A stretch of DNA of 64,000 nucleotides from Tragulus kanchil (Eukaryota; Chordata; Mammalia; Artiodactyla; Tragulidae), in the NCBI GenBank assembly GCA_022376925.1, contig JAIOJX010000006.1, positions 60,473,394 to 60,537,393 of the forward strand, written 5' to 3'. A model generated the notes under the pieces. It was not told the origin of the DNA. It searched no databases and worked only from the letters and a program-made list of their open reading frames with translations. How positions within the stretch are numbered: position 1 is the first letter of the stretch; each line of letters opens with the position of its first letter. This document shows positions 11,251 to 24,190 of this stretch, piece after piece. The position numbers were made by a program, and so were the translations under genes.

Positions 11251-12476
11251 CAGTTGTTCAGTTATGTCTGGCCCTTTGAGACACCATAGACCAGGGTTCC
11301 CTGTCTTACCCCATCTCCCAGAGTTGCCCAAACTCATGTCCAATGAGTTGGGGATGCCATCCAACAATGACAAACAGACACAGCTTTTCCAGTGGATTCA
11401 TACAAAGAAATGATTCTCTTAGCAACAATGTGCAAACAGGCATGAAAACTATTGCCAACTAGGAAAGCTCATCTGAGCCTTGAACTCTAGATTACCAGTC
11501 ACATAGGCATTCACCGTTTGTATGACAGACTGTAACTACTCAGAGCAAAGACAGATATTCATCATACATTACACTGTTAGGATACACTTATCTGGTCACT
11601 CTGGTACAACATAACCCACGACCTCAGGCATAGAAAAATATTGTTACTGGGCAGAAATACTGTACTAAAGGATCAGACGTTATCTCCCAGGAGACTTACT
11701 ATAAACCAGTCTTAAAGACAGACCTTTATTTGAAATATGCAATTTAGGCCTGTTAAGTCAAATCTGCCTAGTTTTTTCTGTCTTTAATACTGTTTAGTCA
11801 TGTGTTATTCCAACTTTTTATTACTCAGAAGTAATTTTCATTTTGATAATATGAAAGCAAAATGGAAATTAAGTAGTTCCTCGTTCTCTCCTGATTCTTT
11901 ACCATTTTATATTTGCACTATCTCTTCTTGAAATACAACAAAATGATTCCTTGTAACTTAAAGTTTAAATTTTCTGTCTATATTGAAACAACATACTCAA
12001 AAATATTAAAACATACTAAAAATGATTGTACCTTGATGTTTTACCATAAAACATAGTAGTCTTTTCCTGTTTTTCGCAAATACTTTCTTTTTCCTGCACA
12101 TTTTCCCCATCTGGTAGTGGATGTTATGCCTTGTGAAGTATAAATTAGACACTGATAAATTATAAAAAAGAAAAAAAAAGTGACAAAGAAACAAGATCAT
12201 GACAGTTGAACACTAGATGACTCAGAGCCCTAAAATTAAGAAAAAAAAAGCTAGATAAAATATCACTGTATTAGTTATCCAAAACTGCACAGCAAGCTAC
12301 CACAAAACCTATCTTTAACCTGTCTGCTTAAAGACAGACTGACAGGCAGACATAGAGTTCAGTTGTTCAGTTATGTCTGGCCCTTTGAGACACCATAGAC
12401 CAGGGTTCCCTGTCTTACCCCATCTCCCAGAGTTGCCCAAACTCATGTCCAATGAGTTGGGGATGCCATCCAGCAA
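10264..12476. repeat. False tandem duplication 5 (period 1108)
   Basis: 10264-11368 recurs at 11372-12476, with a one-base T-run difference near 10665/11774. The junction cuts the 3' end of the antisense BovB about 110 bases in. BovB continues properly only after the second copy. Confidence 0.92.
11250..11368 (-). mobile_element. BovB 3' end, antisense, cut off by a junction
   Basis: The first 110 or so bases of the antisense BovB found whole at 12355. It ends abruptly at duplication junction 5. Confidence 0.8.
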
Positions 12477-13965
12477 TCTCATCATCTGTTTTTGCCCATC
12501 TCCTTTTGCCTTCTATTTTTCCCATCATTAACGTATTTTCCAATGAGTCATCCCTTCACATTAGGCAGCCAAAATATTGCAGCTTCAGCTGAAGCATCAG
12601 TCCTCCCAATGAATATTCAGTGTTAATTTCCTTTAGGATTGATGGGTTTAATCTCCTCGTAGTCCAAGGGACTCTCAAGAGTCTTCTCCAACACCACAGT
12701 TTGAAAGCATCAGTTCTTCAGTACTCAGCCTTCTTGATAGCCCAACTATCAATCCATACATGCCTACTTGAAAAAATGGTAGTTTTGACTTTATGAACCT
12801 TTGTCAGCAAGACAATGTCTCTACTTTTTAATATGCTGTATAGATTTGTCATAGCTTTCCTTTCAAGGAGCTAGGGTATTTTAATTTCATGGCTGCAGTC
12901 ACCCTCCACAGTGATTTTGGAGTCCAAGAATATTGTCTTCCACTGTTTCCATTGTTTGACCATCTATTTGCCATGAAGGGATGGGACCAGATGCCATGAT
13001 CTTTGCTTCTTGAATGTTGAATTTTAAGTCAGCTTCTTCACTCTTCTCTTTCACCTTCAACAAAAGGTTCTTTAATCCTTCTTCACTTTCTGTCATAAGG
13101 ATGGTGTTATCTGCATATCTGACTTTATTGATATTTCTCCCAGAAATTTTGATTCCAGTTTGTGCTTCATCAAGCCCAGCATTTTCCATGATGTGCTGTA
13201 AATAGAAGCTAGATAAGTAGGGTGATAATACTTATACTTAATTTATATTTAACTGCCTTGACATGCTCCTTTTCCAATTTGGAACTAGTCCATTGTTTCA
13301 TGTCCATTTCTAACTGTTGTTTCTTCTTCTGCACACAGATTTCTCAGGAGGCAATAAGGTGGTCTTGTATTCTTATCTCTTTTAGAATTTTCTAGTTTGT
13401 TGTGATCCACACAGTCAAAAGTTTTAGCATAGTCAAGGAAGCAGAAATTGTTTTTTTTTTTTTTAATTCTCTGGCTTTTTCTAGAATCCAACAGATGTTC
13501 ACAATTGTATCTCTTGTTTCATTCCCTTTTCTAAATCCAGGTTGTACATCTTGAAGTTCTCAGTTCACACAATGCTTAAATCTAGCTTGGAGGATTTTGA
13601 GCATGACCTTGCTAGCATATGCAATGAGTCCAATTGTGTGTTAGTTTGAACATTCTTCAGCGTTACCCTTCTTTGGGATTGGAACAACAACAACAAAAAA
13701 CCTCTGACATTTTCCAGTCCTGAAGCCATTGCTGAGATTTCCAAGTTGGCTGGCATATTATGTGTGTCACCTTAACAGGATCATCTTTTGGGATTTGAAA
13801 TAGCCCTGGCTGGAATTCCATCATCTTCACTAGCTTTTATAGTTAGTTCATAGTGATGCTTCCTAAGGCCCACTTGATTTTCCACTTTAGAATGTCTGAC
13901 TCTAGGTGAGTGATCACACCATCGTGGAAATTTGCCTCATTACTATCTTTTTTGTATAGTTATTA
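12355..13965 (-). mobile_element. BovB (RTE) LINE, antisense, 5'-truncated
   Basis: Minus-strand BovB covering the 3' end and the C-terminal half of the reverse transcriptase. The 3' UTR is at 12355-12890. RT fragments follow at 12899-13189 (motif C region reading YADN in place of YADD) and 13285-13491 (FLDYAKTFDCVDHN, the motif A region). A further piece at 13565-13756 has stops. RTE elements encode an APE endonuclease and RT. This copy lacks the endonuclease half and is inactive. It continues weakly to about 13965. Confidence 0.88.
12899..13189 (-). pseudogene. BovB reverse transcriptase fragment (YADN variant)
   Basis: Decayed RT piece beginning MENAGLDEAQTGIKISGRN. The catalytic box reads YADN where RTE enzymes have YADD, so the second catalytic aspartate is lost. 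Further pieces of the same RT lie upstream in the element, separated by stops and frame changes. It recurs at 14055-14330, cut by junction 6. Confidence 0.85.
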
Positions 13966-15198
13966 TATTATCTTACAGTTTCTCAGATCAAGATGCAGAC
14001 ACAGAGTAGCTGTGGCTTCTGATTTGAAGCCTCTAGAAGGCAACAAACAAGGTGTCATTGGAGTCCAAGAATATTGTCTTCCACTGTTTCCATTGTTTGA
14101 CCATCTATTTGCCATGAAGGGATGGGACCAGATGCCATGATCTTTGCTTCTTGAATGTTGAATTTTAAGTCAGCTTCTTCACTCTTCTCTTTCACCTTCA
14201 ACAAAAGGTTCTTTAATCCTTCTTCACTTTCTGTCATAAGGATGGTGTTATCTGCATATCTGACTTTATTGATATTTCTCCCAGAAATTTTGATTCCAGT
14301 TTGTGCTTCATCAAGCCCAGCATTTTCCATGATGTGCTGTAAATAGAAGCTAGATAAGTAGGGTGATAATACTTATACTTAATTTATATTTAACTGCCTT
14401 GACATGCTCCTTTTCCAATTTGGAACTAGTCCATTGTTTCATGTCCATTTCTAACTGTTGTTTCTTCTTCTGCACACAGATTTCTCAGGAGGCAATAAGG
14501 TGGTCTTGTATTCTTATCTCTTTTAGAATTTTCTAGTTTGTTGTGATCCACACAGTCAAAAGTTTTAGCATAGTCAAGGAAGCAGAAATTGTTTTTTTTT
14601 TTTTTAATTCTCTGGCTTTTTCTAGAATCCAACAGATGTTCACAATTGTATCTCTTGTTTCATTCCCTTTTCTAAATCCAGGTTGTACATCTTGAAGTTC
14701 TCAGTTCACACAATGCTTAAATCTAGCTTGGAGGATTTTGAGCATGACCTTGCTAGCATATGCAATGAGTCCAATTGTGTGTTAGTTTGAACATTCTTCA
14801 GCGTTACCCTTCTTTGGGATTGGAACAACAACAACAAAAAACCTCTGACATTTTCCAGTCCTGAAGCCATTGCTGAGATTTCCAAGTTGGCTGGCATATT
14901 ATGTGTGTCACCTTAACAGGATCATCTTTTGGGATTTGAAATAGCCCTGGCTGGAATTCCATCATCTTCACTAGCTTTTATAGTTAGTTCATAGTGATGC
15001 TTCCTAAGGCCCACTTGATTTTCCACTTTAGAATGTCTGACTCTAGGTGAGTGATCACACCATCGTGGAAATTTGCCTCATTACTATCTTTTTTGTATAG
15101 TTATTATATTATCTTACAGTTTCTCAGATCAAGATGCAGACACAGAGTAGCTGTGGCTTCTGATTTGAAGCCTCTAGAAGGCAACAAACAAGGTGTCA
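12917..15198. repeat. False tandem duplication 6 (period 1141)
   Basis: 12917-14057 recurs at 14058-15198 with no difference I could see. Junction 14057/14058 joins unrelated upstream DNA to the inside of BovB with TTGG shared at the break. Confidence 0.93.
14058..15106 (-). mobile_element. BovB antisense, second copy by duplication 6
   Basis: Exact-looking repeat of 12917-13965. It starts inside the RT region at the junction and has no 3' end of its own. Confidence 0.85.
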
Positions 15199-15539
15199 CT
15201 GTGATCTGAAGTCGTTGCAAGACATAACCAGAGGAGGATTTCCTTCCAAGCTCACTGTTATCGTTTTAGTTGGATTTAGCCTTGTGCACTGTTTGTTGAT
15301 GCCTTCCCTCGGTTTCTCTCCACTTGGGTCACTTTACAGGGTAGCTGCTTTTCATATCAGGGAGTAAGAGAGAAAACAAGAGAAGCTGAGAAAGGCAGAA
15401 GATAGAATCTTTTGTAAGTTTACCTCTGAAGTGCCATTTCATCACTTTTGTCATAGACAATTGAGTAAAGCAAATCATTAAGTCCATGTGACAACTGAAG
15501 GGAAGAAAGTTACACAAAAGCATAAACAAGATGGCAACA
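15199..15539. other. Unrecognised non-coding DNA
   Basis: No family recognised. Recurs at about 16292-16630. Confidence 0.5.
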
Positions 15540-15675
15540 GAAGACGAGACAGTTGAATAGCATTATTGACTCAGTGGACATAAGTCTGAGTAAATTCCAG
15601 GAGTCAGTGAAGAATAGAGAAGCCAGGCATGCTGCAATACATGGGGTGGCAAAAAAAATTGGACATGACAACAAC
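15540..15675 (+). mobile_element. BovB/Bov-A 3' end scrap, sense
   Basis: Diverged match to the last 130 bases of BovB, with GACTCAGTGGACATAAGTCT, a diverged GCATGCTGCAATACATGGGG and GGACATGACAACAACA. No upstream BovB part is attached. Confidence 0.65.
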
Positions 15676-15772
15676 AGGGAGATAACAACTATTGGCAGCC
15701 AACCTAGACATTCCCTACCATAGTTATTTATATAACAATGATATTAAGTACCAGTAACTTTTAATTAAATAT

Positions 15773-15876
15773 CAGTGGTTCTCAATTGCTATTTTCCCCT
15801 GGATATTTGGCAATACCTGAAGACAGTTTTGATTGTTATGACTGAAGGAGCACTATTGGCATCTAGTAGGTAGAAG
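15773..15876 (+). mobile_element. MER5A-like hAT fossil, truncated by a junction
   Basis: Starts CAGTGGTTCTCAA, the end motif of MER5-type hAT-Charlie elements, and continues GGATATTTGGCAATACCTGA and TTGGCATCTAGTAGGTAGA. It stops abruptly at junction 7. Confidence 0.65.
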
Positions 15877-16197
15877 AGTTTGAACATTCTTCAGCGTTAC
15901 CCTTCTTTGGGATTGGAACAACAACAACAAAAAACCTCTGACATTTTCCAGTCCTGAAGCCATTGCTGAGATTTCCAAGTTGGCTGGCATATTATGTGTG
16001 TCACCTTAACAGGATCATCTTTTGGGATTTGAAATAGCCCTGGCTGGAATTCCATCATCTTCACTAGCTTTTATAGTTAGTTCATAGTGATGCTTCCTAA
16101 GGCCCACTTGATTTTCCACTTTAGAATGTCTGACTCTAGGTGAGTGATCACACCATCGTGGAAATTTGCCTCATTACTATCTTTTTTGTATAGTTAT
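15877..16197 (-). mobile_element. BovB antisense, third partial copy
   Basis: Repeat of 14784-15104, beginning inside BovB at junction 7. Confidence 0.8.
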
Positions 16198-16630
16198 TAT
16201 ATTATCTTACAGTTTCTCAGATCAAGATGCAGACACAGAGTAGCTGTGGCTTCTGATTTGAAGCCTCTAGAAGGCAACAAACAAGGTGTCACTGTGATCT
16301 GAAGTCGTTGCAAGACATAACCAGAGGAGGATTTCCTTCCAAGCTCACTGTTATCGTTTTAGTTGGATTTAGCCTTGTGCACTGTTTGTTGATGCCTTCC
16401 CTCGGTTTCTCTCCACTTGGGTCACTTTACAGGGTAGCTGCTTTTCATATCAGGGAGTAAGAGAAAACAAGAGAAGCTGAGAAAGGCAGAAGATAGAATC
16501 TTTTGTAAGTTTACCTCTGAAGTGCCATTTCATCACTTTTGTCATAGACAATTGAGTAAAGCAAATCATTAAGTCCATGTGACAACTGAAGGGAAGAAAG
16601 TTACACAAAAGCATAAACAAGATGGCAACA

Positions 16631-16766
16631 GAAGACGAGACAGTTGAATAGCATTATTGACTCAGTGGACATAAGTCTGAGTAAATTCCAGGAGTCAGTG
16701 AAGAATAGAGAAGCCAGGCATGCTGCAATACATGGGGTGGCAAAAAAAATTGGACATGACAACAAC
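16631..16766 (+). mobile_element. BovB/Bov-A 3' scrap, duplicate
   Basis: Duplicate of 15540-15675 through duplication 7. Confidence 0.65.
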
Positions 16767-16863
16767 AGGGAGATAACAACTATTGGCAGCCAACCTAGAC
16801 ATTCCCTACCATAGTTATTTATATAACAATGATATTAAGTACCAGTAACTTTTAATTAAATAT

Positions 16864-17038
16864 CAGTGGTTCTCAATTGCTATTTTCCCCTGGATATTTG
16901 GCAATACCTGAAGACAGTTTTGATTGTTATGACTGAAGGAGCACTATTGGCATCTAGTAGGTAGAAGACTTGAATGCTGCTAACTATTTAACATTGCACA
17001 GAACAGTCCCTTCTGAAGCAAATAATATTCAAATTCAC
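16864..17038 (+). mobile_element. MER5A-like hAT-Charlie fossil
   Basis: Complete form of the fossil at 15773: CAGTGGTTCTCAA start, GGCATCTAGTAGGTAGAA, then AATGCTGCTAACTATTTAAC and GCACAGAACAGTCCC. A non-autonomous DNA transposon remnant shared across placental mammals. Strongly diverged. Confidence 0.7.
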
Positions 17039-17479
17039 TGTGACATTATTGCTGAGTTGGAGAAAATGTGGCAAGCATTAGTAAATATTACTATTTGTTA
17101 GATTAGTACCAATACTAGGATGTACTTTATGTAAAATATGTTGATGTCTTAGAAAATAGCATTTATAATCACTGTCTTGGTTTAGTTAATCTGAAATACA
17201 AATGTTATATGGAACAATTATTATAGATCCATCTATACAGAAGTAAAGTCAGAACTTTTTACTAAAATTAAACTACCTACTGGTCTCTTTCATACAGATA
17301 TCTTTAAACCTTCTGAGTATTGACAACCACTAGAACAGAATTTCTCAGCAATTAGTGCAATGATCCAAATGATGTCCTACTATTGTGCTAATAATGCACT
17401 ATTAAATGTTGGATTACAACTACAGTAGAAAGTTATGTATTCTGAAAACCTATTTTCACATTTTTTAAAATTGATTCTC

Positions 17480-17706
17480 AGGATCATCAAACTATGAGCA
17501 GTGGACTAATCTGGATCGATATATGTTTTTATAAGTATAGTTTTATTGGAACAGAACTAAGGCTATTTTTTTTTAATTTCTATGCCTGTTTTTGAGTATA
17601 TAGCATATTTAATGTTTTACAACAGAGACAATATGGCTGATAAGGTCTTGAATATTTGATTTAATTTGTTTCATTAAAAAAAGTGCTTTCCAACTTCTGA
17701 TCTATT
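17480..17706 (+). mobile_element. Ancient hAT-type DNA transposon fossil (MER class)
   Basis: Diverged match to the common mammalian non-autonomous hAT element with the block AGTTTTATTGGAACA, preceded by CATCAAACTATGAGCAG and followed by ACAGAGACAATATGGC. The exact family (MER1/MER3-like) cannot be fixed by eye. Confidence 0.5.
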
Positions 17707-17903
17707 CTAATACTAACTGAGATTTTTTCATTGAACTTTCAGTGTTTATTATTGTCTGTCCCTGATCCCTCTTTAGCTAGTGCATTTCAACATGAAGAAA
17801 TTAAAAGGAGGAAAGACAGAATAGGGGGATAAATTCTAAAATAACTCATATTTTCTTTGTTTTCATATATCCTATGCTTGTTATGCATTACATTTTATTT
17901 TAT

Positions 17904-18013
17904 AGAGACAACGTCTACAGGTCAATTTTTATTTACCTACAGAAAAACAGATAGTTTTAGAGACAACGTCTACAGGTCAATTTTTATTTACCTACAGAAA
18001 AACAGATAGTTTT
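17904..18013. repeat. 55-bp exact tandem duplication
   Basis: The unit 17904-17958 is followed at once by an identical copy, 17959-18013. Both units are carried in each half of duplication 8 (again at 19029-19138), so this repeat already existed before the larger duplication arose. Confidence 0.92.
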
Positions 18014-18604
18014 AGACTATGACATTTTTTTTCTCCTTTAAGTCAGTTGAAAATGTTAATGATTACTCTACAATTAATAAAGACAATGATTTATTGTAAC
18101 TACCCTAAGTTTATATAGTAATATGCTGATTCAACTACAGAAAACAATCTTGAGAATCTGGGCTTAAATCAAAAACTTCTTATATTTAGAGGACAATTAC
18201 TTGTTTAACACTGTGTATTCCCAAACACCTGAAATTTTAATTGCATAATTTGTATTCTTAATGTTGGCTATTCAACTTTTAAATATAATTGCAATATTAA
18301 AAAATATATTTTAATGTCACATTGTGTTTTTCTGCCCAACAATTATTATAGATCCATCTATACAGAAGTAAAGTCAGAACTTTTTACTAAAATTAAACTA
18401 CCTACTGGTCTCTTTCATACAGATATCTTTAAACCTTCTGAGTATTGACAACCACTAGAACAGAATTTCTCAGCAATTAGTGCAATGATCCAAATGATGT
18501 CCTACTATTGTGCTAATAATGCACTATTAAATGTTGGATTACAACTACAGTAGAAAGTTATGTATTCTGAAAACCTATTTTCACATTTTTTAAAATTGAT
18601 TCTC

Positions 18605-18831
18605 AGGATCATCAAACTATGAGCAGTGGACTAATCTGGATCGATATATGTTTTTATAAGTATAGTTTTATTGGAACAGAACTAAGGCTATTTTTTTTTA
18701 ATTTCTATGCCTGTTTTTGAGTATATAGCATATTTAATGTTTTACAACAGAGACAATATGGCTGATAAGGTCTTGAATATTTGATTTAATTTGTTTCATT
18801 AAAAAAAGTGCTTTCCAACTTCTGATCTATT
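18605..18831 (+). mobile_element. hAT fossil, duplicate of 17480-17706
   Basis: Same sequence at an offset of 1125 through duplication 8. Confidence 0.5.
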
Positions 18832-19028
18832 CTAATACTAACTGAGATTTTTTCATTGAACTTTCAGTGTTTATTATTGTCTGTCCCTGATCCCTCTTTA
18901 GCTAGTGCATTTCAACATGAAGAAATTAAAAGGAGGAAAGACAGAATAGGGGGATAAATTCTAAAATAACTCATATTTTCTTTGTTTTCATATATCCTAT
19001 GCTTGTTATGCATTACATTTTATTTTAT

Positions 19029-19138
19029 AGAGACAACGTCTACAGGTCAATTTTTATTTACCTACAGAAAAACAGATAGTTTTAGAGACAACGTCTACAG
19101 GTCAATTTTTATTTACCTACAGAAAAACAGATAGTTTT
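19029..19138. repeat. 55-bp tandem duplication, duplicate copy
   Basis: Units 19029-19083 and 19084-19138, identical to 17904-18013. Confidence 0.92.
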
Positions 19139-19359
19139 AGACTATGACATTTTTTTTCTCCTTTAAGTCAGTTGAAAATGTTAATGATTACTCTACAATT
19201 AATAAAGACAATGATTTATTGTAACTACCCTAAGTTTATATAGTAATATGCTGATTCAACTACAGAAAACAATCTTGAGAATCTGGGCTTAAATCAAAAA
19301 CTTCTTATATTTAGAGGACAATTACTTGTTTAACACTGTGTATTCCCAAACACCTGAAA

Positions 19360-21540
19360 TTTTAATTGCATAATTTGTATTCTTAATGTTGGCTATTCAA
19401 CTTTTAAATATAATTGCAATATTAAAAAATATATTTTAATGTCACATGTGTTTTTCTGCTTACAAAAATAGACAGATTAAGCATCTTAGTAAAAAGGCAC
19501 TTTATGTTGCAAATATAGTCAGTACTTCCATCACATTTATTTTGAAACGCATGTGTGTTCCAGTGTAATCTATTAGGAAGAATTTTAAGAAAAATATAAA
19601 ACTTCCATTTGATTGATACAAGTGTAGCTGCAAGAAATACTAGGTGAATAAAAAAAAAAAAGTACCCAGCTGAAGTGAAACACAAAAGAATGCACATAAT
19701 AAGTACATAAACATATCTCAAACATCCCTCATCCCTTCAATTGGTTCACTGTCCACTGCATGTTATCCTAAAAGGCTGTTTTGCTGTTTTTGTTGTTGTT
19801 GTTGGGTTTCTTTTTTTTGTTGTTTTTGTTTTTTGCACTTTTGAAGATTCATTTGACATACCAAAAATATCTCAGTGTAGTAATCAGAAAACACAGAGTA
19901 GTTCATGATAAAAAAAAAAAAAAATCCTAGTATTAAAAAAAGTTGAAATAATAAAATGTTTTGAAAGAAATGAATGAACACACGATAGCTCTCAAACAGT
20001 ATGCATGCAGGAATGGACATGCTGGACCATCAGAGATAATGTTATGAAAACAAAGGAAACATCATAATTGGAAAGACTTTAAACACTGGAAAGTCAGTAA
20101 AAATAAGACCTAAAGAAGTAGACATAGTAGAAAGAAAGATTGTTGCATTTATACTAAAGACCAAACATTAACAAGGTCATAAAATCAAATATAAACATCT
20201 ATAAACTAACATTTTAAACAGAAATTGCCATACCTTGAATAAATGTCTCCTATTAGTACCAGCATGTGATTTTGAAAATCAATAAAATTTCCAGATTTTA
20301 GTTGTTGAGCATGGCCCTGATTTAAGATAAAAAGCTGCAAAAGAGTTTCCAAAATTTATTCAGAAGGCTATTGAAGATGCTAATGAATCATTTTTCTAAT
20401 TTTTCTGAAACAATTATCTCCTACAGGCAAAAATTGAAGGACCAGTTACTTTTAATTGCATAATTTGTATTCTTAATGTTGGCTATTCAACTTTTAAATA
20501 TAATTGCAATATTAAAAAATATATTTTAATGTCACATGTGTTTTCTGCTTACAAAATAGACAGATTAAGCATCTTAGTAAAAGGCACTTTATGTTGCAAA
20601 TATAGTCAGTACTTCCATCACATTTATTTTGAAACGCATGTGTGTTCCAGTGTAATCTATTAGGAAGAATTTTAAGAAAAATATAAAACTTCCATTTGAT
20701 TGATACAAGTGTAGCTGCAAGAAATACTAGGTGAATAAAAAAAAAAAAGTACCCAGCTGAAGTGAAACACAAAAGAATGCACATAATAAGTACATAAACA
20801 TATCTCAAACATCCCTCATCCCTTCAATTGGTTCACTGTCCACTGCATGTTATCCTAAAAGGCTGTTTTGCTGTTTTTGTTGTTGTTGTTGGGTTTCTTT
20901 TTTTTGTTGTTTTTGTTTTTTGCACTTTTGAAGATTCATTTGACATACCAAAAATATCTCAGTGTAGTAATCAGAAAACACAGAGTAGTTCATGATAAAA
21001 AAAAAAAAAATCCTAGTATTAAAAAAAGTTGAAATAATAAAATGTTTTGAAAGAAATGAATGAACACACGATAGCTCTCAAACAGTATGCATGCAGGAAT
21101 GGACATGCTGGACCATCAGAGATAATGTTATGAAAACAAAGGAAACATCATAATTGGAAAGACTTTAAACACTGGAAAGTCAGTAAAAATAAGACCTAAA
21201 GAAGTAGACATAGTAGAAAGAAAGATTGTTGCATTTATACTAAAGACCAAACATTAACAAGGTCATAAAATCAAATATAAACATCTATAAACTAACATTT
21301 TAAACAGAAATTGCCATACCTTGAATAAATGTCTCCTATTAGTACCAGCATGTGATTTTGAAAATCAATAAAATTTCCAGATTTTAGTTGTTGAGCATGG
21401 CCCTGATTTAAGATAAAAAGCTGCAAAAGAGTTTCCAAAATTTATTCAGAAGGCTATTGAAGATGCTAATGAATCATATTTTTTCTAATTTTTCTGAAAC
21501 AATTATCTCCTACAGGCAAAAACATTGAAGGACCAGTTAC
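19360..21540. repeat. False tandem duplication 9 (period 1090)
   Basis: 19360-20449 recurs at 20450-21540. The first 150 bases of the second copy lack single bases in several homopolymers (TTTTT to TTTT, AAAAA to AAAA), and the last 70 bases of the first copy lack bases present in the second. This is the error pattern of two poor-quality tile ends. Confidence 0.92.
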
Positions 21541-23457
21541 AGACCAAAAAAAAAAAAAAAAAAATCAGGTTGTAAACCTGCAAAACATTGCACTTTGTGT
21601 AATTTTTCTACTACTTAAAAAAATAAATCACAAGACTTAATCCATCTTATGTTCAGTTACAGAAAAGTCTTTTCTTTTTCCCACAAGATAATTACCATAT
21701 CTGTCGTGGTATGTATATTTTCTTAACCTTTTACTATACACAAAATTGGGACATTATTGTTTAGTTTCCTGCTTTTCTCTTTGTGTCATCAATGAAGTTT
21801 TTGAGGATGTTGCTTCTAACTTCACACTTACTGTCAACTTTTTTTTTTTTCATGATTTTGCATAATACAGTTATTTTTACCAATTCATTTGCTGTATTAT
21901 AATGAAGTAGCTGTAACAGAAAGTCATTCAAATGAGATTATACAAGGAAGAAAGGAATTATGTTTTTCACACAACCAAAACCAGGAAGTGTAATAAGGAT
22001 TCAGGAGGTATCTTATCTGGATTCTAAAAATCTTTGAGACCCAAGAAAGGTACCACTCTCATTTCAGCTGGGCCAAATGATCCCTTTACTCTTCTTTCTA
22101 CAAGTCTGTCTATTGTTCTGTTTGTGTGTTTCTTTCCATTATTTTTTTTTTTTTCATAACAAACAAATGAAAGCTAAGGCTTCCCTTCAGTCTTTCAGAG
22201 TAAGTTAGCAGATAGGACTGACCATAGTTTGTCCAAATTTTTCTGAGAGATAATTTGACAACTCAATCTTGAACTGGAAAATAATCCATAATTGTCTAGG
22301 CATCTTATTTTTATTTAAACACTGGAAAGTCAGTTAAGCCTAAAGAAGTAGACATAGTAGAAAGAAAGATTGTTGCATTTATACTAAAGACCAAACATTA
22401 ACAAGGTCATAAAATCAAATATAAACATCTATAAACTAACATTTTAAACAGAAATTGCCATACCTTGAATAAATGTCTCCTATTAGTACCAGCATGTGAT
22501 TTTGAAAATCAATAAAATTTCCAGATTTTAGTTGTTGAGCATGGCCCTGATTTAAGATAAAAAGCTGCAAAAGAGTTTCCAAAATTTATTCAGAAGGCTA
22601 TTGAAGATGCTAATGAATCATATTTTTTCTAATTTTTCTGAAACAATTATCTCCTACAGGCAAAAACATTGAAGGACCAGTTACAGACCAAAAAAAAAAA
22701 AAAAAAAATCAGGTTGTAAACCTGCAAAACATTGCACTTTGTGTAATTTTTCTACTACTTAAAAATATAAATCACAAGACTTAATCCATCTTATGTTCAG
22801 TTACAGAAAAGTCTTTTCTTTTTCCCACAAGATAATTACCATATCTGTCGTGGTATGTATATTTTCTTAACCTTTTACTATACACAAAATTGGGACATTA
22901 TTGTTTAGTTTCCTGCTTTTCTCTTTGTGTCATCAATGAAGTTTTTGAGGATGTTGCTTCTAACTTCACACTTACTGTCAACTTTTTTTTTTTCATGATT
23001 TTGCATAATACAGTTATTTTTACCAATTCATTTGCTGTATTATAATGAAGTAGCTGTAACAGAAAGTCATTCAAATGAGATTATACAAGGAAGAAAGGAA
23101 TTATGTTTTTCACACAACCAAAACCAGGAAGTGTAATAAGGATTCAGGAGGTATCTTATCTGGATTCTAAAAATCTTTGAGACCCAAGAAAGGTACCACT
23201 CTCATTTCAGCTGGGCCAAATGATCCCTTTACTCTTCTTTCTACAAGTCTGTCTAATGTTCTGTTTGTGTGTTTCTTTCCATTATTTTTTTTTTTTCATA
23301 ACAAACAAATGAAAGCTAAGGCTTCCCTTCAGTCTTTCAGAGTAAGTTAGCAGATAGGACTGACCATAGTTTGTCCAAATTTTTCTGAGAGATAATTTGA
23401 CAACTCAATCTTGAACTGGAAAATAATCCATAATTGTCTAGGCATCTTATTTTTATT
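21164..23457. repeat. False tandem duplication 10 (period 1150)
   Basis: 21164-22313 recurs at 22314-23457. Six bases are missing about 20 bases into the second copy. Elsewhere there are two single-base differences and poly-T length changes. Confidence 0.92.
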
Positions 23458-24190
23458 CACATTAGCACAACACTGAGTTAAATTATTAAGTGAAATAAGT
23501 TTTGAAGTGTTGCAAATTACTGGTTTAAGTACTTTGTGAATAAATAATATTGCCTGCTGTATCGGTAAGCAGAGAATTTTGCAGCCATCAAGCCACATTA
23601 CATTACAGACACCCTACAATTAAGCCTAAGGGAGCAAAATAGAAACAGGATGCCTGTCATTTAGCGGTCACCCCCTTGACAGTGTACCCTGAGGAGACTG
23701 GAGATTAGATAGTTTAGGATACCGGCCACAGATAGCTGAGGTGCACACTAAAGTAATGATTTAAATGAACCCAGGGTCTTGCATCTTCCCATACACAGAA
23801 AAGTGCTAAATTTCTTATGCTGAGATATCTTGTTTTCCTTAATAGTAATTTTTTGATGTTCTGACCTCCTAGTTTTTGTTGCAAAAGCTACTATATATTC
23901 TGTCTGCCTCTCCCCAATTATCACTTTGGAGCAGTCTCAGAAATTATCTGAGAAGATGTACCCAGTGCTTAAGTCCTAAGTTTGTCCACTAAATTAAACA
24001 TAATTTTCAACTTTTATGTTGTACACTTTTTAAGTTGACAGCATATTGGACACATGAATATTTTTTTTCTCCACAGTAATAATTCTAGGGATAGTGGATG
24101 AATTTTTCAGTTTCTTTTATCTAGTTTGGTTTAAATAACTTGTCTTTATATTTAACAATTAAATATATATTCACTACAAAGAAATTTCTC

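Larger units (their letters stand above)
14784..16968. repeat. False tandem duplication 7 (period 1093)
   Basis: 14784-15876 recurs at 15877-16968, with a 2-base difference in a GAGAGA run (15368/16457 area). It overlaps duplication 6, so 13643-14057 is present three times. The junction cuts a MER5A-like fossil at 15876. Confidence 0.92.
17213..19460. repeat. False tandem duplication 8 (period 1125)
   Basis: 17213-18337 recurs at 18338-19460. The last bases of the first copy carry an extra T (CACATTGTG against CACATGTG). It overlaps duplication 9. Confidence 0.93.
17707..24190. other. AT-rich repeat-poor DNA
   Basis: After removing false copies this is roughly 3 kb of AT-rich sequence with homopolymer runs (poly-A at 21546-21564, GTT repeats at 19790-19805) and no recognised transposon beyond the hAT copy at 18605-18831. 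No coding signal. Candidate neutral single-copy sequence. Confidence 0.5.

Noticed and set aside
17904..19138. CRISPR-like array (repeated 55-bp units)
   Set aside because: Just two adjacent units with no spacers, in a mammalian genome. The later pair is a duplicate of the first.
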